Source: Galaxea fascicularis (taxonomy: Eukaryota; Cnidaria; Anthozoa; Scleractinia; Euphylliidae). Taken from it: 64,000 bases of DNA. The DNA lies in contig OX419338.1 of NCBI GenBank assembly GCA_948470475.1, positions 24,384,713-24,448,712 on the forward strand, given 5' to 3'. The notes below the pieces were generated by a model that saw only the letters and a program-made list of their open reading frames with translations, was not told where the DNA came from and searched no databases. The position numbers and the translations under genes were made by a program. Of this stretch, positions 22,174 to 33,789 are shown in pieces (within the stretch, counting starts at the first letter, position 1; each line of letters starts with the position of its first letter).

Positions 22174-23060
22174 CTAAAATGCAAAAAATATCAAAAACAA
22201 GTTGATGGAAATCCATATCGCTCGTCTTCATAACGATTACATTAGGGACGACAGTTTTCACGCCTCATCGAAGTTGCTGTCAACGCGGTCATACCGCCGA
22301 CCAATTGAGAACAACCGAAGAACCCCCTGAAGAGGAAACGTGACAAACAGCTTCATTTGTTCGCGGGAAAGTTGATTCCTCGTTCAGTGACCTGTAGGCG
22401 AGGAGTCTATTTTTATATTTATTATTTTAAAATGGGAAGAAATAACTTTGCTCGAAAACAGTTTTTTTCCTGTTTCTCGCGTTCTCGTGCACATGTTGTA
22501 AATTTTCTTTCGCCAATTGCTAGTTTAATTATTCGTTTAACCAAAGAGTGAAAAACTCAGATTTTGAAAAATATGATCCCTTGAAATTTTATTACTTTGT
22601 GGCAAGCAGAATCAACAATTATATGAAGACAAGCTATCATGTCTAGCGATTTTTCATTCAAAACACCCCTCAAGAACAAATGCAATGTTTACCTGTAATG
22701 CCTTTGCACCAAAAAAATCCAATAAGCGATCCTTAAATATTGGACAATTACCCGAGTCGCTACTCTGAGATTCAACCTTTTTTGGTTTGCTCCTTAGTTC
22801 ATCTTGACTTTGATGTCACTGTGTTTAACAATAGGAATTGTATCTGAAATCCAATTGGCCAGAGGTCCCGATCCTCTCACACATGTCAAAAAAGATCGCG
22901 ACCTCTGGGGACGAGATTGGAATTCTGATGAAATACTGTATGCTGCAAACGCGCAATAAGATCCATCTCAAAATGAAGTTAATATATATATTTAGACAAG
23001 CCTAAAAGCGGAGCTCCACAGTTATTTCCTTAATATTAGCATTTACAGATATAGAGGATA
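22174..23060. other. Intron, no gene seen
   Basis: No recognisable exon, transposon end or RNA gene. Confidence 0.4.
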
Positions 23061-23062
23061 GT

Positions 23063-23067
23063 ACATG

Positions 23068-23114
<47 letters not shown>

Positions 23115-23186
23115 TCACGAGTCGCAGCGAACGAGTGAAATATCGAGTTGAACACGAGAAGATAACATTCATATCCATAAGCGGGC

Positions 23187-23191
<5 letters not shown>
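23063..23191. repeat. Foldback repeat with about 58-base arms
   Basis: ACATGCCCGC...GGATATGAAT...AACTCGATAT on the left is mirrored by ATATCGAGTT...ATTCATATCC...GCGGGCATGT on the right, with about 14 bases between the arms. The arms differ at several positions. Confidence 0.8.
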
Positions 23192-23200
<9 letters not shown>

Positions 23201-23230
<30 letters not shown>

Positions 23231-23393
23231 CCATTTCACTTTAATATTTTCAATGGTCTAAAAGTAGAACGTGTCGTTACTAAACATGGAAGAAGCACAT
23301 GACCTTAAAGCATAGACGAAAACCAAATTCATCTTTATCGCAATGTGATAAAGTCTAAAACGATGGCCTCCGAGGAAAGCCAGTTGTAAACAA

Positions 23394-23426
<33 letters not shown>

Positions 23427-23448
23427 AGTGATCTCTTCACGTGTGAAG

Positions 23449-23495
<47 letters not shown>

Positions 23496-23505
23496 GTATA
23501 ATAAA
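23201..23505. mobile_element. MITE with AAACACCAGTGAAATACC inverted ends
   Basis: Bases 23201-23227 and 23477-23505 are inverted copies of about 27 bases with minor differences. The interior is non-coding. It touches the foldback repeat on its left, so the two may be parts of one element. Confidence 0.75.
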
Positions 23506-24012
23506 CTAATATGGCAATGCCACAGGACTTGCGCTATGACTCCAGTAAGGACTTCTCTGTATTGTAATTACATATATATATTTTTTACTGTTCTGCTGCA
23601 GAGCCAAAGCCACCATTCAATCAAGTGCAAACGTAGACTTTCGAAATATCATAGGCCTTTATGCCACAGGAACTATATGATTATGATGGGCAAAAACGAT
23701 TAACAAACTTTTCTTCATCACAGTTTAATTATATCTGATTACATTTCGATACAAGTGGTAAAATTCACTTAACTAGGTTAACAGTTCTAGTGTCCCACTA
23801 TTAAATCCAACTTCACAACCGACATGTATCGGTGACATATTAATCTATCAAAACAAAATATTTACGACAAAAATACGAGAAAACCCGAACGTGAGCTCTC
23901 TCCGACACCGCCCATAAAAGGACAAAAGTACTTTGCTCGCCTTGCTTTGAACATTTTTGGTGTCATTCTTGTAATCTATTACAGTAAAGACGATAGAACG
24001 TGCCGTCAATGT

Positions 24013-24100
24013 CCTTTTTACAATAACATCGAAAAACGTTAGGCGAAATCGACTTTATTTTCCCTTGAGAAAAGTGACTGCGACAGACTGATCGAGCATA
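24013..24100 (+). repeat. Uninterrupted repeat copy matching the flanks of element 35-247
   Basis: TTTTACAATAACATCGA and GAAAAGTGACTGCGACAGAC occur here 50 bases apart. At the left window edge the same sequences are separated by the 213-base family-1 MITE. Confidence 0.75.
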
Positions 24101-25041
24101 GTATTTTAGTATTTTGCAATATGCCTTGAAAGTCTGCGATTTTTTAACTAACAACGAGAATTGCTTTTGAGAGACAACATATTGCTGGCATTTCCAATGC
24201 TGCAGCTGTTGAAAATCGTGTTTACGTTTGGCAATGAGTTGTTGATTGCTCTTTGCGAGTTTCCAATAATGTCAACAAAGCGAAGCCGAGGATATAAACC
24301 GTCCGGACTTAAATTCGCTTAGCTTTTCTTCAACCAAAAATTTGTTGCCCAAAAAATGAGCGACAGCAGGGAAAAGGAAGAGTTTTAGGATCCAAAATCA
24401 AATATTGGATAGAAAATATGCATTTGGAAAAAAAGACGAGTATTTTTAGTGCAAACAGCATGTAAACAACAAAAGGTAAGAAAACAAAGAACGATGCCGG
24501 CGAATGTTTCTTCGGCGTTCCTCGTAGAAATTGGAAAACTAAGACAAGTAACAAACAAAAACGCGTAGTCACAGAGACAAATCACCATATGTCATATAAA
24601 AGGCACAACAGAAGTACTAACCTGCGGACAGTTTAAGCTTAAGTTAGTCAACAATCACTCCGAACGCAGAGCTAAAGCAGAAGCCGTCATTTCACACAAA
24701 AGTATTCATTTGCTAAGCAGATACAAATCCTTGGGGGGACGTGAAGTTTTTCACCGTCACTTTGTGTTACTTTCCATGTTCACCAAGGAAACTTCTTCAA
24801 TTCAGGATTTTTAGCGGCAAAACCGTCAAAAGTCAGCAATCGAAGACAGCGCCTCCAAGATTAAAACCCTGCCAAACCACACGATCTTTTCTCTCGCAGA
24901 TCCGTTAACTATAAAATAGCAAAGCCAGGCAATCCAATTTGCTGCTCTTAACATCCAAAGGCTGATTCTCATCGGTTTAAACAAACAAAGAACTGAGAAG
25001 TAGTCAACGTAGGCGGCGAATTGTTCACAGGACGAAGATCT

Positions 25042-25070
25042 GTTGATCCTGGCGAAAAGCCAGGATCAAC
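25042..25070. repeat. Perfect 12-base hairpin
   Basis: GTTGATCCTGGC and its exact inverse are separated by GAAAA. It is intronic and no run of T follows, so there is no reason to call it a terminator. Confidence 0.7.
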
Positions 25071-25282
25071 ATCCTGGTTTGAGCCTGCGATCGAATTGAA
25101 AACCAGTACCTGGTCAGCGGTCAACTTCAAAAAAACAGCTGACCTCGACAGCTCATAACTTGAGCCCGCCCTTGATACTGGTCAGCGGATACGTTGTTAT
25201 GACAGGTGTCAATTGACATTGACATGGATGTCTAATATCAAAGATGTCCGCTGTAAACTAGATGGTCAGCTGGAGTATGGCC

Positions 25283-25385
25283 GCCATGTTGGATTATTAT
25301 TATTATTATTATTAGGGTATTATTAATTATTGTGCGAGGTCGTCGTCGTCGTCGTTGTCGTCGTCGTTGTCGTCGTCGTCGTCGG
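25283..25385. repeat. (ATT)n and (GTC)n microsatellites
   Basis: An ATT run near 25284-25315 is followed by GTC/GTT triplets at about 25340-25385. The arginine-rich minus-strand frame here is a by-product. Confidence 0.9.
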
Positions 25386-25417
25386 TCACGCCCACGAGCA
25401 ATACCGCTAGCCAAGAT

Positions 25418-25449
<32 letters not shown>

Positions 25450-25468
25450 AGGTATGGGGCTCCGCTTT

Positions 25469-25485
25469 GCGGCCCTTCGGGCCGC
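25469..25485. repeat. GC-rich hairpin in a CTCCGC-flanked patch
   Basis: GCGGCCC-TTC-GGGCCGC is a perfect 7-base stem. It is flanked by GGCTCCGCT on the left and GGAGCTCCGC on the right, and lies 35 bases from FHAD1 exon 11. Confidence 0.7.
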
Positions 25486-25519
25486 TGGAGCTCCGCTATC
25501 ACGTGATTGTCCTCCTCAC

Positions 25520-25690
25520 CTCGCTTTCTGAGTTTGCGTACTGTTTGATTTCCTCCACCAGAGATAACTTTTCTAAAGCCAGATGTCTTACGTAATCAAG
25601 GAGTTCATCGTCATCCAGTTCATGGTCTACTGTTCTCGGAAAGCCGCCACTAAAGGTGTTCTCTATTAGCTTCCGCCTGAAACGATCAAA
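25520..25690 (-). CDS. FHAD1: FHAD1 exon 11
   Basis: The exon is 171 bases, phase 0 to 0, with acceptor TTTTTCAG and donor GTGAGG. The 57 residues start FDRFRRKLIENTFSGGFPRT and include DDDELLDYVRHLALEKLSLV. They correspond to the short non-heptad region of vertebrate FHAD1 that precedes a second coiled-coil block. Confidence 0.9.
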
Positions 25691-25896
25691 CTGAAAAAGC
25701 ACATAGTCTCTTAAAGCACGGGCGAACATTTTAGAGCGCGAGTGATCCGCAAACCTAATTCGTTAAATGCAATCAATGCTGTTTTATAGTGTGGGTTAAT
25801 TTATCAATTCATAGCAATTTAGCAATCACAAAACAAAAAGAAAGAAAAAAGAGCTTATTCTTGTGGCCGCAAATAGAATCCGTGAAAACCTTATAC

Positions 25897-26004
25897 CTTC
25901 TTCTCGAGCTGTTGAAAGTCAACTTTGAGCAGTTTCTCGGCTCTTTGCGCATCGAGACACCGAGCTTTAGCGTGATCCAGTTCTTGCTGAGTTGCTTGAT
26001 CACT
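25897..26004 (-). CDS. FHAD1: FHAD1 exon 10
   Basis: The exon is 108 bases, phase 0 to 0, with acceptor TTCGTAG and donor GTATAA. Residues SDQATQQELDHAKARCLDAQ and RAEKLLKVDFQQLEKK are coiled coil. Confidence 0.87.
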
Positions 26005-26467
26005 CTACGAAATAAGAAGACAACCTTTTGTGAACGTTCCTTACGGCGTCACAACGCCACGAAGCACTTACGCCGGAGCAGTCTGAACAATTTTTAAATG
26101 TCACTTGAATCGTCCAGGAAAAAATTGTATCTATTAAATTATTGTTACCTTGCAATTGATATTCACTATCGTTAGCTGCGAATGGCTGAAATAGAAATGG
26201 ATTGTATAACCTGCATACACTTGGACAATGTCTCAAAACGTGCGTGTGTAATGGCTCTCATCTTCAAGGAGAAATTGTTTGAGAAAACAATTTATAACCT
26301 AGCAAAAGAACTTTTATGCTTCAAAACCCCATTACAATGTCCCTACCGAAACATGAATGTGGATAGAGGTCATTCGTTTACTGCTAGGAGTTATGACATG
26401 ATTGCGTTGCCCAGTAAACAGAAATCAATTCAGAGCTATCATGGAAAACGTTTTCATGGCAACTGAC

Positions 26468-26572
26468 CTGTCTCCCTTCGTTAAGATGACCTCTCATTTT
26501 CTCTAGCTCGTGTTCCAAATCAGCAATGGTTTTTATTCTCTCCTTTAACTGTTTTTCCGTAGTTTGAAGTTT
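26468..26572 (-). CDS. FHAD1: FHAD1 exon 9
   Basis: The exon is 105 bases, phase 0 to 0, with acceptor TTTTTAG and donor GTCAGT. Residues KLQTTEKQLKERIKTIADLE continue to NEGRQ; regular heptads. Confidence 0.88.
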
Positions 26573-26978
26573 CTAAAAATAATTAACGAGAAGGAACTTA
26601 CAAATGCAGTAAAACCACTGAGTACTCAACAATTTAACTAACACACTAAGCTGCACTGTCAGGATGGCACTATAGCAAGGACGTTTGGCAGCTGTTACAA
26701 ACCACTCTTTAGAGGTGACTGGACTGAAACAGAAGCATCAGTTAACCACGATTTCAAAACCATCTACTACAAATGGAAGACCTTTTTAAACAGGACTTGT
26801 GTATAACAGATTTTACCTGACTTTCAAGAGTCTAGTAACCAACTAGTGACAATAATAAAGCTTCATCCCTTCTGAAAGCCTGTCAGGTTTCATTTGCTCT
26901 CTTGTGTAAAGCTAACTTCGAACACTTGACCAATGATATTTAATATTAAGCTAAAATGAATTTAGCGAAAACCTCATT

Positions 26979-27017
26979 GTAAGAATATTGTTAATCAGTG
27001 ATTAACAATATTCTTAC
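26979..27017. repeat. Perfect 19-base-arm palindrome
   Basis: GTAAGAATATTGTTAATCA, one G, then its exact inverse complement. It is intronic. Confidence 0.9.
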
Positions 27018-28188
27018 AGTTTCGTTTCAGTCAAGGGTTTTCAGAATAAATCTTGACGACAGAAAAATTAACTGAGAAACCAAGGGAAACAGAAGTATTA
27101 AGCTGTATTGACATTCCTAAAAAGACATTTGTCGCATCTGTTTTCAGTTGAACAAGATATCAAGAGCAAAAAAGCACAGCAAAGATGAATCCATTAGACA
27201 GAGTAAACAACTTAACAATATTCCCTACACAAAATAGCGCAAATTTAAGGAGGCTCGAAAGGGTTTTTTGTCGATGTGGTGTTTGTGAAACGATGAAAGA
27301 TTACAAAAAAGTATGTTTAATGGTATGGGCAACAAGTGTCTCCTTGCAACTCTATTGTTGGGCTATGCTTTAAGGGTACATGTGACGTCATATCAGTTAC
27401 CATGGCAACGAGTCAGGTCCACAAAAAGGTCCTCTAAATCTTAGCTTTGTAAATTATCTGAAAAAGGAATTCGGTGACCTACGGTTTTTTAATCTGAAAA
27501 AGATGCGGTCCCACAAAACACAACGAAATGCACACGTTTCTTGTGCATCAGTTTTTTTGTTTTTTTTTTTAAGAAAATGAAGTTGTTGTAAACTCAAAGT
27601 GTTGTAATGTTGCTCATCCATGAGCTGGCTCACAGGAGCCTTTGATTATTTCTTTGTTGGAAAGCTCCCCAAATTCTTTAACTTTTCAGACAGTATGACT
27701 AAAAGTTATCTAGTAGAATTTAAAATATCAAAAAAAAGCGTTTTATGGCTTTAGTTACAGAAAATTGTACTAGATAACTTTCCCCGAAACTTTTATATTT
27801 AAAGTGCCAGCATGAATGGTGCTTGCATGCAAAAAATCAGGATAGGTCACCGTGCAAAATTTCGAGCTAAAAACAAATGTTTTCCGAAGATTTCATTTCC
27901 GGTTCGCGCGATTTTACGCAGCATTTAACTTCAGGAGTGGAAAACTGTTGGATTTTTTTTTTTTACAATCTTGGTTCGCGTTAGAAAGTCCCACTCTAAA
28001 TGAGACAATTCACGAAATTTCGTCTTAAAGTTGGAACAGGGTTGAATAAACATGTCGCCATGATTTTGCAGCAGGAATCTTTCATTTGATGATACCATAC
28101 ACAAGAAGTGAAAATTCGGAAAACTAGCGGTTACAAACCCTACAATATATAAAAAGAATCATGATGCTCTACAAGATTCTATTCTCAC
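27018..28188. other. Intron with one dispersed repeat
   Basis: It contains the partner repeat at 27498-27650 and poly-T/A runs near 27550 and 27960. No exon was seen. Confidence 0.4.
27498..27650 (+). repeat. Dispersed repeat, copy 2 (partner at 4164-4307)
   Basis: It is aligned with 4164-4307 in the same orientation. It carries an extra poly-T/poly-A tract in the middle. Confidence 0.6.
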
Positions 28189-28266
28189 CCCTTTTGTCGC
28201 GTAAAGCTCCTGTTCGAGTTTTTGTGCCTCTTTCTCTGCTTCTTTTGCAGATTTCTGTCGTCCCAG
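28189..28266 (-). CDS. FHAD1: FHAD1 exon 8
   Basis: The exon is 78 bases, phase 0 to 0, with acceptor TTTTAG and donor GTGAGA. Residues LGRQKSAKEAEKEAQKLEQE and LYATKG. Confidence 0.87.
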
Positions 28267-28567
28267 CTAAAACAGTACAAAAGATTCAATATTAGGTGCA
28301 ATACTAGATTCCTAAGTGCCTTTAATTTTAAAATTTATTGTACTGCACAAGTGACTGACCCAAAGAATAGTCAACAAGATCCCTTTCCTAAAGGAATGCT
28401 TCGATTAAAAACTTTTAAAAGAACGTGAACAACACTCTTACAAGGAGAGAGTGAGCCGACTCTTAGCCTCTCCACACCTGGTCAGACATGACACTACACT
28501 AGAAACTAGCTTTCCATATGGAGCATTTGAGGATTACACAAGGCCTTCAACCTCGAGATATCCCTAC

Positions 28568-28837
28568 CTTTGCCGACATGGTAGAGATAGTTGCGTCTTT
28601 TTCGCGCAGTTCTTTCTTTAGTTTTTCAATCTCACTCTTAGCTTGATGAACCAAGGCGTCCTTTGCCGAGTTCTCTCTCTGTAATCCATTCAGTAAGGTA
28701 GTAGACTGCATTTTTTGCTTGTTCAGTTTTTCATTGTCGTTGCTTAGTTGAGCAATTCTTCGTTCTTTTTCCGCTATCTCCGTGCGTAAGGCTGCAATCT
28801 TGTTTGTGGTAGTGTTTGGGTCTGTTTTCACTTTAGG
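28568..28837 (-). CDS. FHAD1: FHAD1 exon 7
   Basis: The exon is 270 bases, phase 0 to 0, with acceptor TTTCAAG and donor GTAGGG. The 90 residues from PKVKTDPNTTTNKIAALRTE to TISTMSAK include GLQRENSAKDALVHQAKSEI. That block aligns well with the vertebrate FHAD1 segment that reads SLQKDILAKDEQV. It is the best-conserved coiled-coil block. Confidence 0.92.
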
Positions 28838-29339
28838 CTTGAAAAAAGGAAAGGTTCAAACACAAATATTGAGGAACAGCAGGAATATTTTGAAAACACC
28901 AATACCATCAGTTAGGCTTCATTCCTTGTTTTAATGTTCACAAGTCATTAGTACATTAGTGATCGGTGACTAACAAACTTGAAATCAAGCCGATTCCCAA
29001 TAATAATAATAATAATATCAAAGGACAGCAAGAATGCACTCGTCAATTTAAGGATTAAGAGACCCAAATGCAGATTAGGGCTACACACAGGCACCCTTTT
29101 CAGTTACTGTGCCGTTTTTGGGAACTATAATATATATATGTTACTCAACTGCTGGGAGGTCCACATAGGGAAAACTGTGCCCGAGGTCTTGTCTGATCGG
29201 AAAGAGTCTGATCGGAAAGAGTGTGATCGTTTATAACCTGTTCTGTTCTGGGAGCACTTGTGTTGATCCTACTATTCATTCAAATAAGATTGTAAACTGC
29301 GTGACTGCAATTTGCGCCTAAAAATCAGTCTGGCAAAGT

Positions 29340-29415
29340 CCCCAAAAAGTGTTTTATCCAAAGGGCTCAAAGCGCTATATAAATCCTCATCATTATCATT
29401 ATTATTATCATTAAC
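29340..29415 (+). repeat. LINE-type 3' tail with ATT/ATC microsatellite
   Basis: GGGCTCAAAGCGCTATATAA followed by CATTATCATTATTATTATCA has the form of a CR1/L2 3' end. No coding remnant is attached. Confidence 0.5.
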
Positions 29416-29492
29416 GATTAAAATCTACATTTATAGCATAGGTGCTTTTCGGCTGTCACAACACAAGGTTACAAAACTGTTTTCAAGCCAAC

Positions 29493-29691
29493 CTGCGATT
29501 GTAGCTGATCTTTTAGTGTGGCCACCTCATTGTTCTTTGCATGTAGCTGATTTTGATACATGGTTAGTTTCTGTGCTGCTGTCTTTTCATTCTCTTCTTT
29601 CTCCTGCAGAAAAGCTTGTAACTGGGAAATTTGGTGACGAAGTTGGTGGATAATAGATGTGTTAGAGAATGCTGAGTCATCTCCTCCAGCC
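29493..29691 (-). CDS. FHAD1: FHAD1 exon 6
   Basis: The exon is 199 bases. Its first base G completes an AG|G arginine codon from exon 5, and it ends in phase 0 before GTTGGC. Residues AGGDDSAFSNTSIIHQLRHQ run to LKDQLQSQ. Confidence 0.9.
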
Positions 29692-30029
29692 CTGAGTGTC
29701 AACAAAATTCCTGAGAAATATGTATTTTACATGCTTGTATCGGTAGGGGTACACCGTTGACATTACACTTCTCGGCACAAAGGTTGCAACCAAACACTAG
29801 TTTAAAGTGCTCAGCACGCCTGATCCAAAACGCCAGTTTTTTTAGCTACTTAGAGGGAAGCTTAGCGTAAAAACAAGCATTGAAGCTCTCTGACTCAACA
29901 CCATCAGTCTGGCAGTTTTGAGCCTCCCTAAACTTTAATGTTCCTTGACCACCACGTGCACCTATCACTCCTGTGTTTGAGAAGCACCTACAGCTGTAGA
30001 TTGCAACCTAACTACACTGAATGATGTAC

Positions 30030-30175
30030 CTGATACTACCACATGGTTGAAGAGTTGCCTTCAGATCAGCAACTTCATCCCTTAAGGCTGCAATGACACC
30101 ATCTTTCCGATGACATTCGGATTCATAAGAAGCTAGTCGGTTAAGTTCATCACCCATGCGTAATAGACGTTCCTC
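30030..30175 (-). CDS. FHAD1: FHAD1 exon 5
   Basis: The exon is 146 bases with acceptor CTTCAG, starting in phase 0 and ending AG before GTACAT. Residues EERLLRMGDELNRLASYESE and KDGVIAALRDEVADLKATL match the first coiled-coil block of vertebrate FHAD1 (GKEVSRLSDYEIE-type). Confidence 0.93.
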
Positions 30176-30504
30176 CTGAAGATATTGATAAGGATAACTA
30201 ATGAGCACACATGTATTTCGCGTAAGCCTTAACGAGTCAACAAGCATTTTCATGATTTTGACTATAATTGGCCTGATACTAACACAGTATGTTGCATACT
30301 CATTTACAAACACCACATTCTTTGTGGTTACGCGCGTTTCAAAATTGACCTTGATCGTTGTAGTATGGATACTTCCACTCTAAGGAATACAAGGGGCACG
30401 AAGAAGCTCCTCGAGTCAGTAGTTTGATAAAACAAGATGTTAAGAAGATGTTAAGGAGGATTTAGTTGGCATGATTTCATAGTAGATACATTGTGGTAGC
30501 TCAC

Positions 30505-30560
30505 CAATTCCTGAGCATTTTGTTCCCCTGATGTTTGTGCTATGCCATTGACCCATACAC
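30505..30560 (-). CDS. FHAD1: FHAD1 exon 4
   Basis: A 56-base micro-exon. Two bases complete a glycine codon from exon 3, then 18 residues VWVNGIAQTSGEQNAQEL follow in phase 0. Acceptor TTTGTAG, donor GTGAGC. The phase fit on both sides is the main support. Confidence 0.82.
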
Positions 30561-31500
30561 CTACAAATCAAATACACAAGTATAAGCTATGTGAGCTTCA
30601 TGACGGGTGTATGAAGTGGATCATGTAGATTGAGGCGTTCAAGCTTTAGGAGTCTCTTTATGTTTTGCCAGTAAAATAAATGCTTCTTAAAATATACCCC
30701 AAAGAGGGGGAGAGGGCTTTTAAAGCCACACTTTTCAAAAGAAAGCATCGGGCTCAATAAAAATTACTGGACAGAACTGGTGTTGGTCATTAGTACTTTT
30801 ACAACTATCTGTTTGTGCCCAGGCCTCCTTACTCTAACTTTTGCAGCAGTTAGACATTAAGTAACTCATGAAAGGCAAAAAGGGGGCACACCAAAGCGCC
30901 TCTAGAGACTAAATTCAAATTTTTGCAAAACTGTGTTGGTAAGTAACAATGTACTTTGGCTCTGTACACTAATTTGGGACACTAATCAACTTCTAAACAT
31001 GCATTTAAGATAAAATACAGTATATGCAATAAGGGTATATTATTTCAGTTAAAACATAAATGTTTATGAGAAAATAAGTTCACAGGAGTTGAAATTCTTG
31101 GTAATAGCAGCAGCGTCATGTAATTTTCAGAAAGGAAACAACATTGTTTATCAAATACATGTTTCCACAGTTCTTCTGCCATCGTTAGTTGGAATATATT
31201 ACGTAAGTATAAGGTGAATATATAGTGTAACAGGGAATTACAATGAATGTAACAACAATTGACAACATGAAAATGTATGATCACAAAGGTTTTAAATCAA
31301 TGTGGTGCAATTACTGATTTAATGAGGGCTGCTCCCATTGTATGTGGAAAGATTATTTGATCTTAAGTTGAAAACTGGTGGAAACGTGATCTGCGATGCA
31401 GGGTTTTGACCAGAATCAGGCCAAAATGCGACATGCTTAATTCTGACGGGCCCGTCAACCGCACCGAAGCAACCGAAGTCACCCAATTGTTGAGACAGAG
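30561..31500. other. Intron, no gene seen
   Basis: No exon or recognised repeat. Confidence 0.4.
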
Positions 31501-31509
31501 GAGATGGGA

Positions 31510-31870
31510 AGAGAAAAAAAGCAAGCGACATTCCTAGTCTTTATATTGGCTTCTTTGAAAGACACTGATCCGGAAGATAAAATTTGTGGGACAAAACGTT
31601 GCGGAACATGCCCCTTTTTAAAACAGGGTAAAGAATTCACTTTCTCCACCACGAATGAAACTTTTCGGATAAAGCACTCGATGAGCTGCTCCTAAACGAA
31701 CTTGGTTTAAGTCATGACATGTGCAAGATGTGGACATAACTGTATTGCCGGTTTTCACTGTCACACCGTCATCAAAACCGTTTAACAAATAAACTCAAGA
31801 ATCAAAGAGACAAAAGAAGATGAATATTCAAACAGTCTCGCAAAGATTCAGGTCTCTGCGATATTTCGTG
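31510..31870 (+). mobile_element. Penelope-like element fragment (pre-GIY-YIG Cys cluster)
   Basis: The plus-strand frame has CGTKRCGTCPFLKQGKEFTF, then FRIKHSMSCS and, after a stop, TCARCGHNCIAG. This is the CxxC/GIY-YIG junction of Penelope-like elements, where the final motif normally reads HNYIGET. Degenerate: the catalytic Tyr is replaced and stops follow. Confidence 0.75.
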
Positions 31871-32234
31871 TGGGAGGTATTCGAAGAAATGTTCTTCTTA
31901 AATTTTAAGGCTTTTGTATGGAGACGCCATGTTTGTGTCCCTCTGAGGGGCACAAATATGGCGGCCGGAAGCTAACAAAAACATGTCACCGAGGTTTGCT
32001 GTAAAAAGCCCATAGTCGTCCTCTGAGGGCTCATAAACATCTACATGAGTACTTATTCTCATACAAAGACTGTTCAGTTTGCGAAATCTCAGCGGCTAAG
32101 TCACTTTTTCTAACCTACGTGACAGCATTCTCGGCTGCCAGTTTAATATCGTGTCACGCAAAAGCTTAGAAATTCAACCTTGCTTTATCACAAGACGAAA
32201 AAACCAATCAAACTGAAAATTTGTGAAAAGATAA

Positions 32235-32533
32235 GTCTTCAGCTGTTCTAATTCCTGCCGAAGAACTGCAAGGGCTGGCGATTAAGTTTTTGCTTGGAGC
32301 CAGAAAGAAAGATGGCGAAGAATATCAACCTTCCTCTATTAAAGGATTTTTGGAAAGTGTCGACTGGTGCCTTCAGAAAAAGGGAGTACAAGTTTTCTCT
32401 TCTGAACGACAAAGAATTTTGCCAGCTTCAAGATATCCTCAAAAAGAAGCAAATACAACTTAAAGTCGTTGGAAAAGGTAACAAGCCGAATAGAGCCGAT
32501 GCACTAACAGATGAAGAAATCGAGGTAATTCCC
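32235..32533 (+). pseudogene. Crypton/KIAA1958-like recombinase N-terminal segment
   Basis: Two overlapping plus-strand frames together resemble the region before the catalytic core in Crypton-derived proteins. LAIKFLLGARKKDGEEYQPS with IKGFLESVDWCLQKKG is in one frame. YKFSLLNDKEFCQLQDILKK with GKGNKPNRADALTDEEIE is in another. The frame changes near 32385. GAG is followed by GTAATT at 32527, which could be a donor site. No catalytic recombinase region follows. It is most likely a broken copy. Confidence 0.6.
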
Positions 32534-33789
32534 AGTAAAACACTCACGTCTATATAATTAAAAGAAAATTACACGTTAGCTCAAAGATACGCGTGTTTTA
32601 GTGCGAAGCGAAATTTACATAGTTTTGCAATAGGTTTCGAGGGTTTCTTTTTTCAAACGTAAATCAACTTGAATCGAAATGACGTGTAGATGCAGGAGTT
32701 TTTCAGTTACACAATATTTTACGGTTTATTTTGTGAAGATTGTGCAAGGAATTATGCCATTGTTTGTGAAGCGATCAGCTAAGATTCGCACTGCCTTGTT
32801 TGCAATCAAAGAAAGCTTATCGTTCGGGGAAAACATTGGCCTCTTTGGCCCTTGAATACAGTACATACGATGTTAATCTCCTATGAGCCTTCTTGCATGG
32901 AAAGCTGTGTAAATGAAACATCGCCTTCTTTCACGGCCGTTGAACATAGTAAATCCAACATTATGAACTACGGACACGTCGCTTGCAGATCTCATTCGTG
33001 CTAAGTCCGGAAGCAATCGGGTCAAAATCGGCAGAGCTCATTCGTATTTTTTAATTGTTACACTTTCACTCACTCACTCAATGCGATAGCATAGTGGCTT
33101 CGCTCCTATAGGAGACGTAGCCACAAAAATCATTCTGTTTTCCCTGATTTTTCCCTGACCGTGGCAACCCTGTAAGTCTCCTTTAAAGTTTAATTTGTTA
33201 CAGTAATATCGCCTGGGCCTAGAGTTGAATGCCCTTCATAGCCTTTGTTTTATAACATTATTTTTGTATACAACACTTTATAAAGGCATAGTGCGTATCT
33301 CACTCTAGCCTGTTCTCTTAAAGTGTTCAGCTTTCTTTGCCAAAATATTTCCCTTGCGCAGAGCAATTCTTTTATCCGTTCAACAACCATGCCACTTCAT
33401 TAAATTGCTCTATGATTGTGATTGTGACGTCCTTCTCAAAATTATGCGTACTTGTGCTCTGGAGAAAGTGCTCTGTGAGTTCACAGCTACTGACTGCTCT
33501 CTTAATATGGTTCCTGTCATTGTTCAGTCGTGTAGATGGAAGCCCGTCTCACTGTTTCCTTCATACTGCCAATTGACAACCCAATCCAAGACCCTGCAGT
33601 CTCTGGTCCTTGTAAAGCTTGAGTTCTTGGTTATTACAAGGCCCACAGCCACCCAGTGTGCTGGTATGTTCTCTAATGTTTTTGCTTCTCAATTCGGTTC
33701 TTTACAAGTGTGTCTCTGAAACTCTTCGGTCACCTATGTGCAATCAATGGTGGTTCGTGAAAAATGCGAGCTAATTTTTCTTTCGACTG
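32534..33789. other. Intron, no gene seen
   Basis: The 121-codon plus-strand frame at 33354-33719 has no recognisable domain, and I do not call it a gene. A stretch with CCCTGATTTTTCCCTGACC (33140-33165) resembles a common short-repeat type. Confidence 0.4.

Larger units (their letters stand above)
23506..25519. other. Intron with short repeats, no gene seen
   Basis: Apart from the repeat at 24013-24100 and the hairpins and microsatellites at 25042-25485, nothing is recognised in this 2-kb stretch. Confidence 0.4.

Noticed and set aside
25042..25070. Rho-independent terminator
   Set aside because: It is a hairpin in an animal intron with no T run; bacterial terminator logic does not apply.
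25238..25423. Arginine-rich minus-strand peptide
   Set aside because: It is the translation of a GTC/GAC microsatellite.
33354..33719. 121-codon plus-strand frame as a gene
   Set aside because: No recognised domain, cysteine- and leucine-rich by composition, no splice context, overlapping alternative frames.
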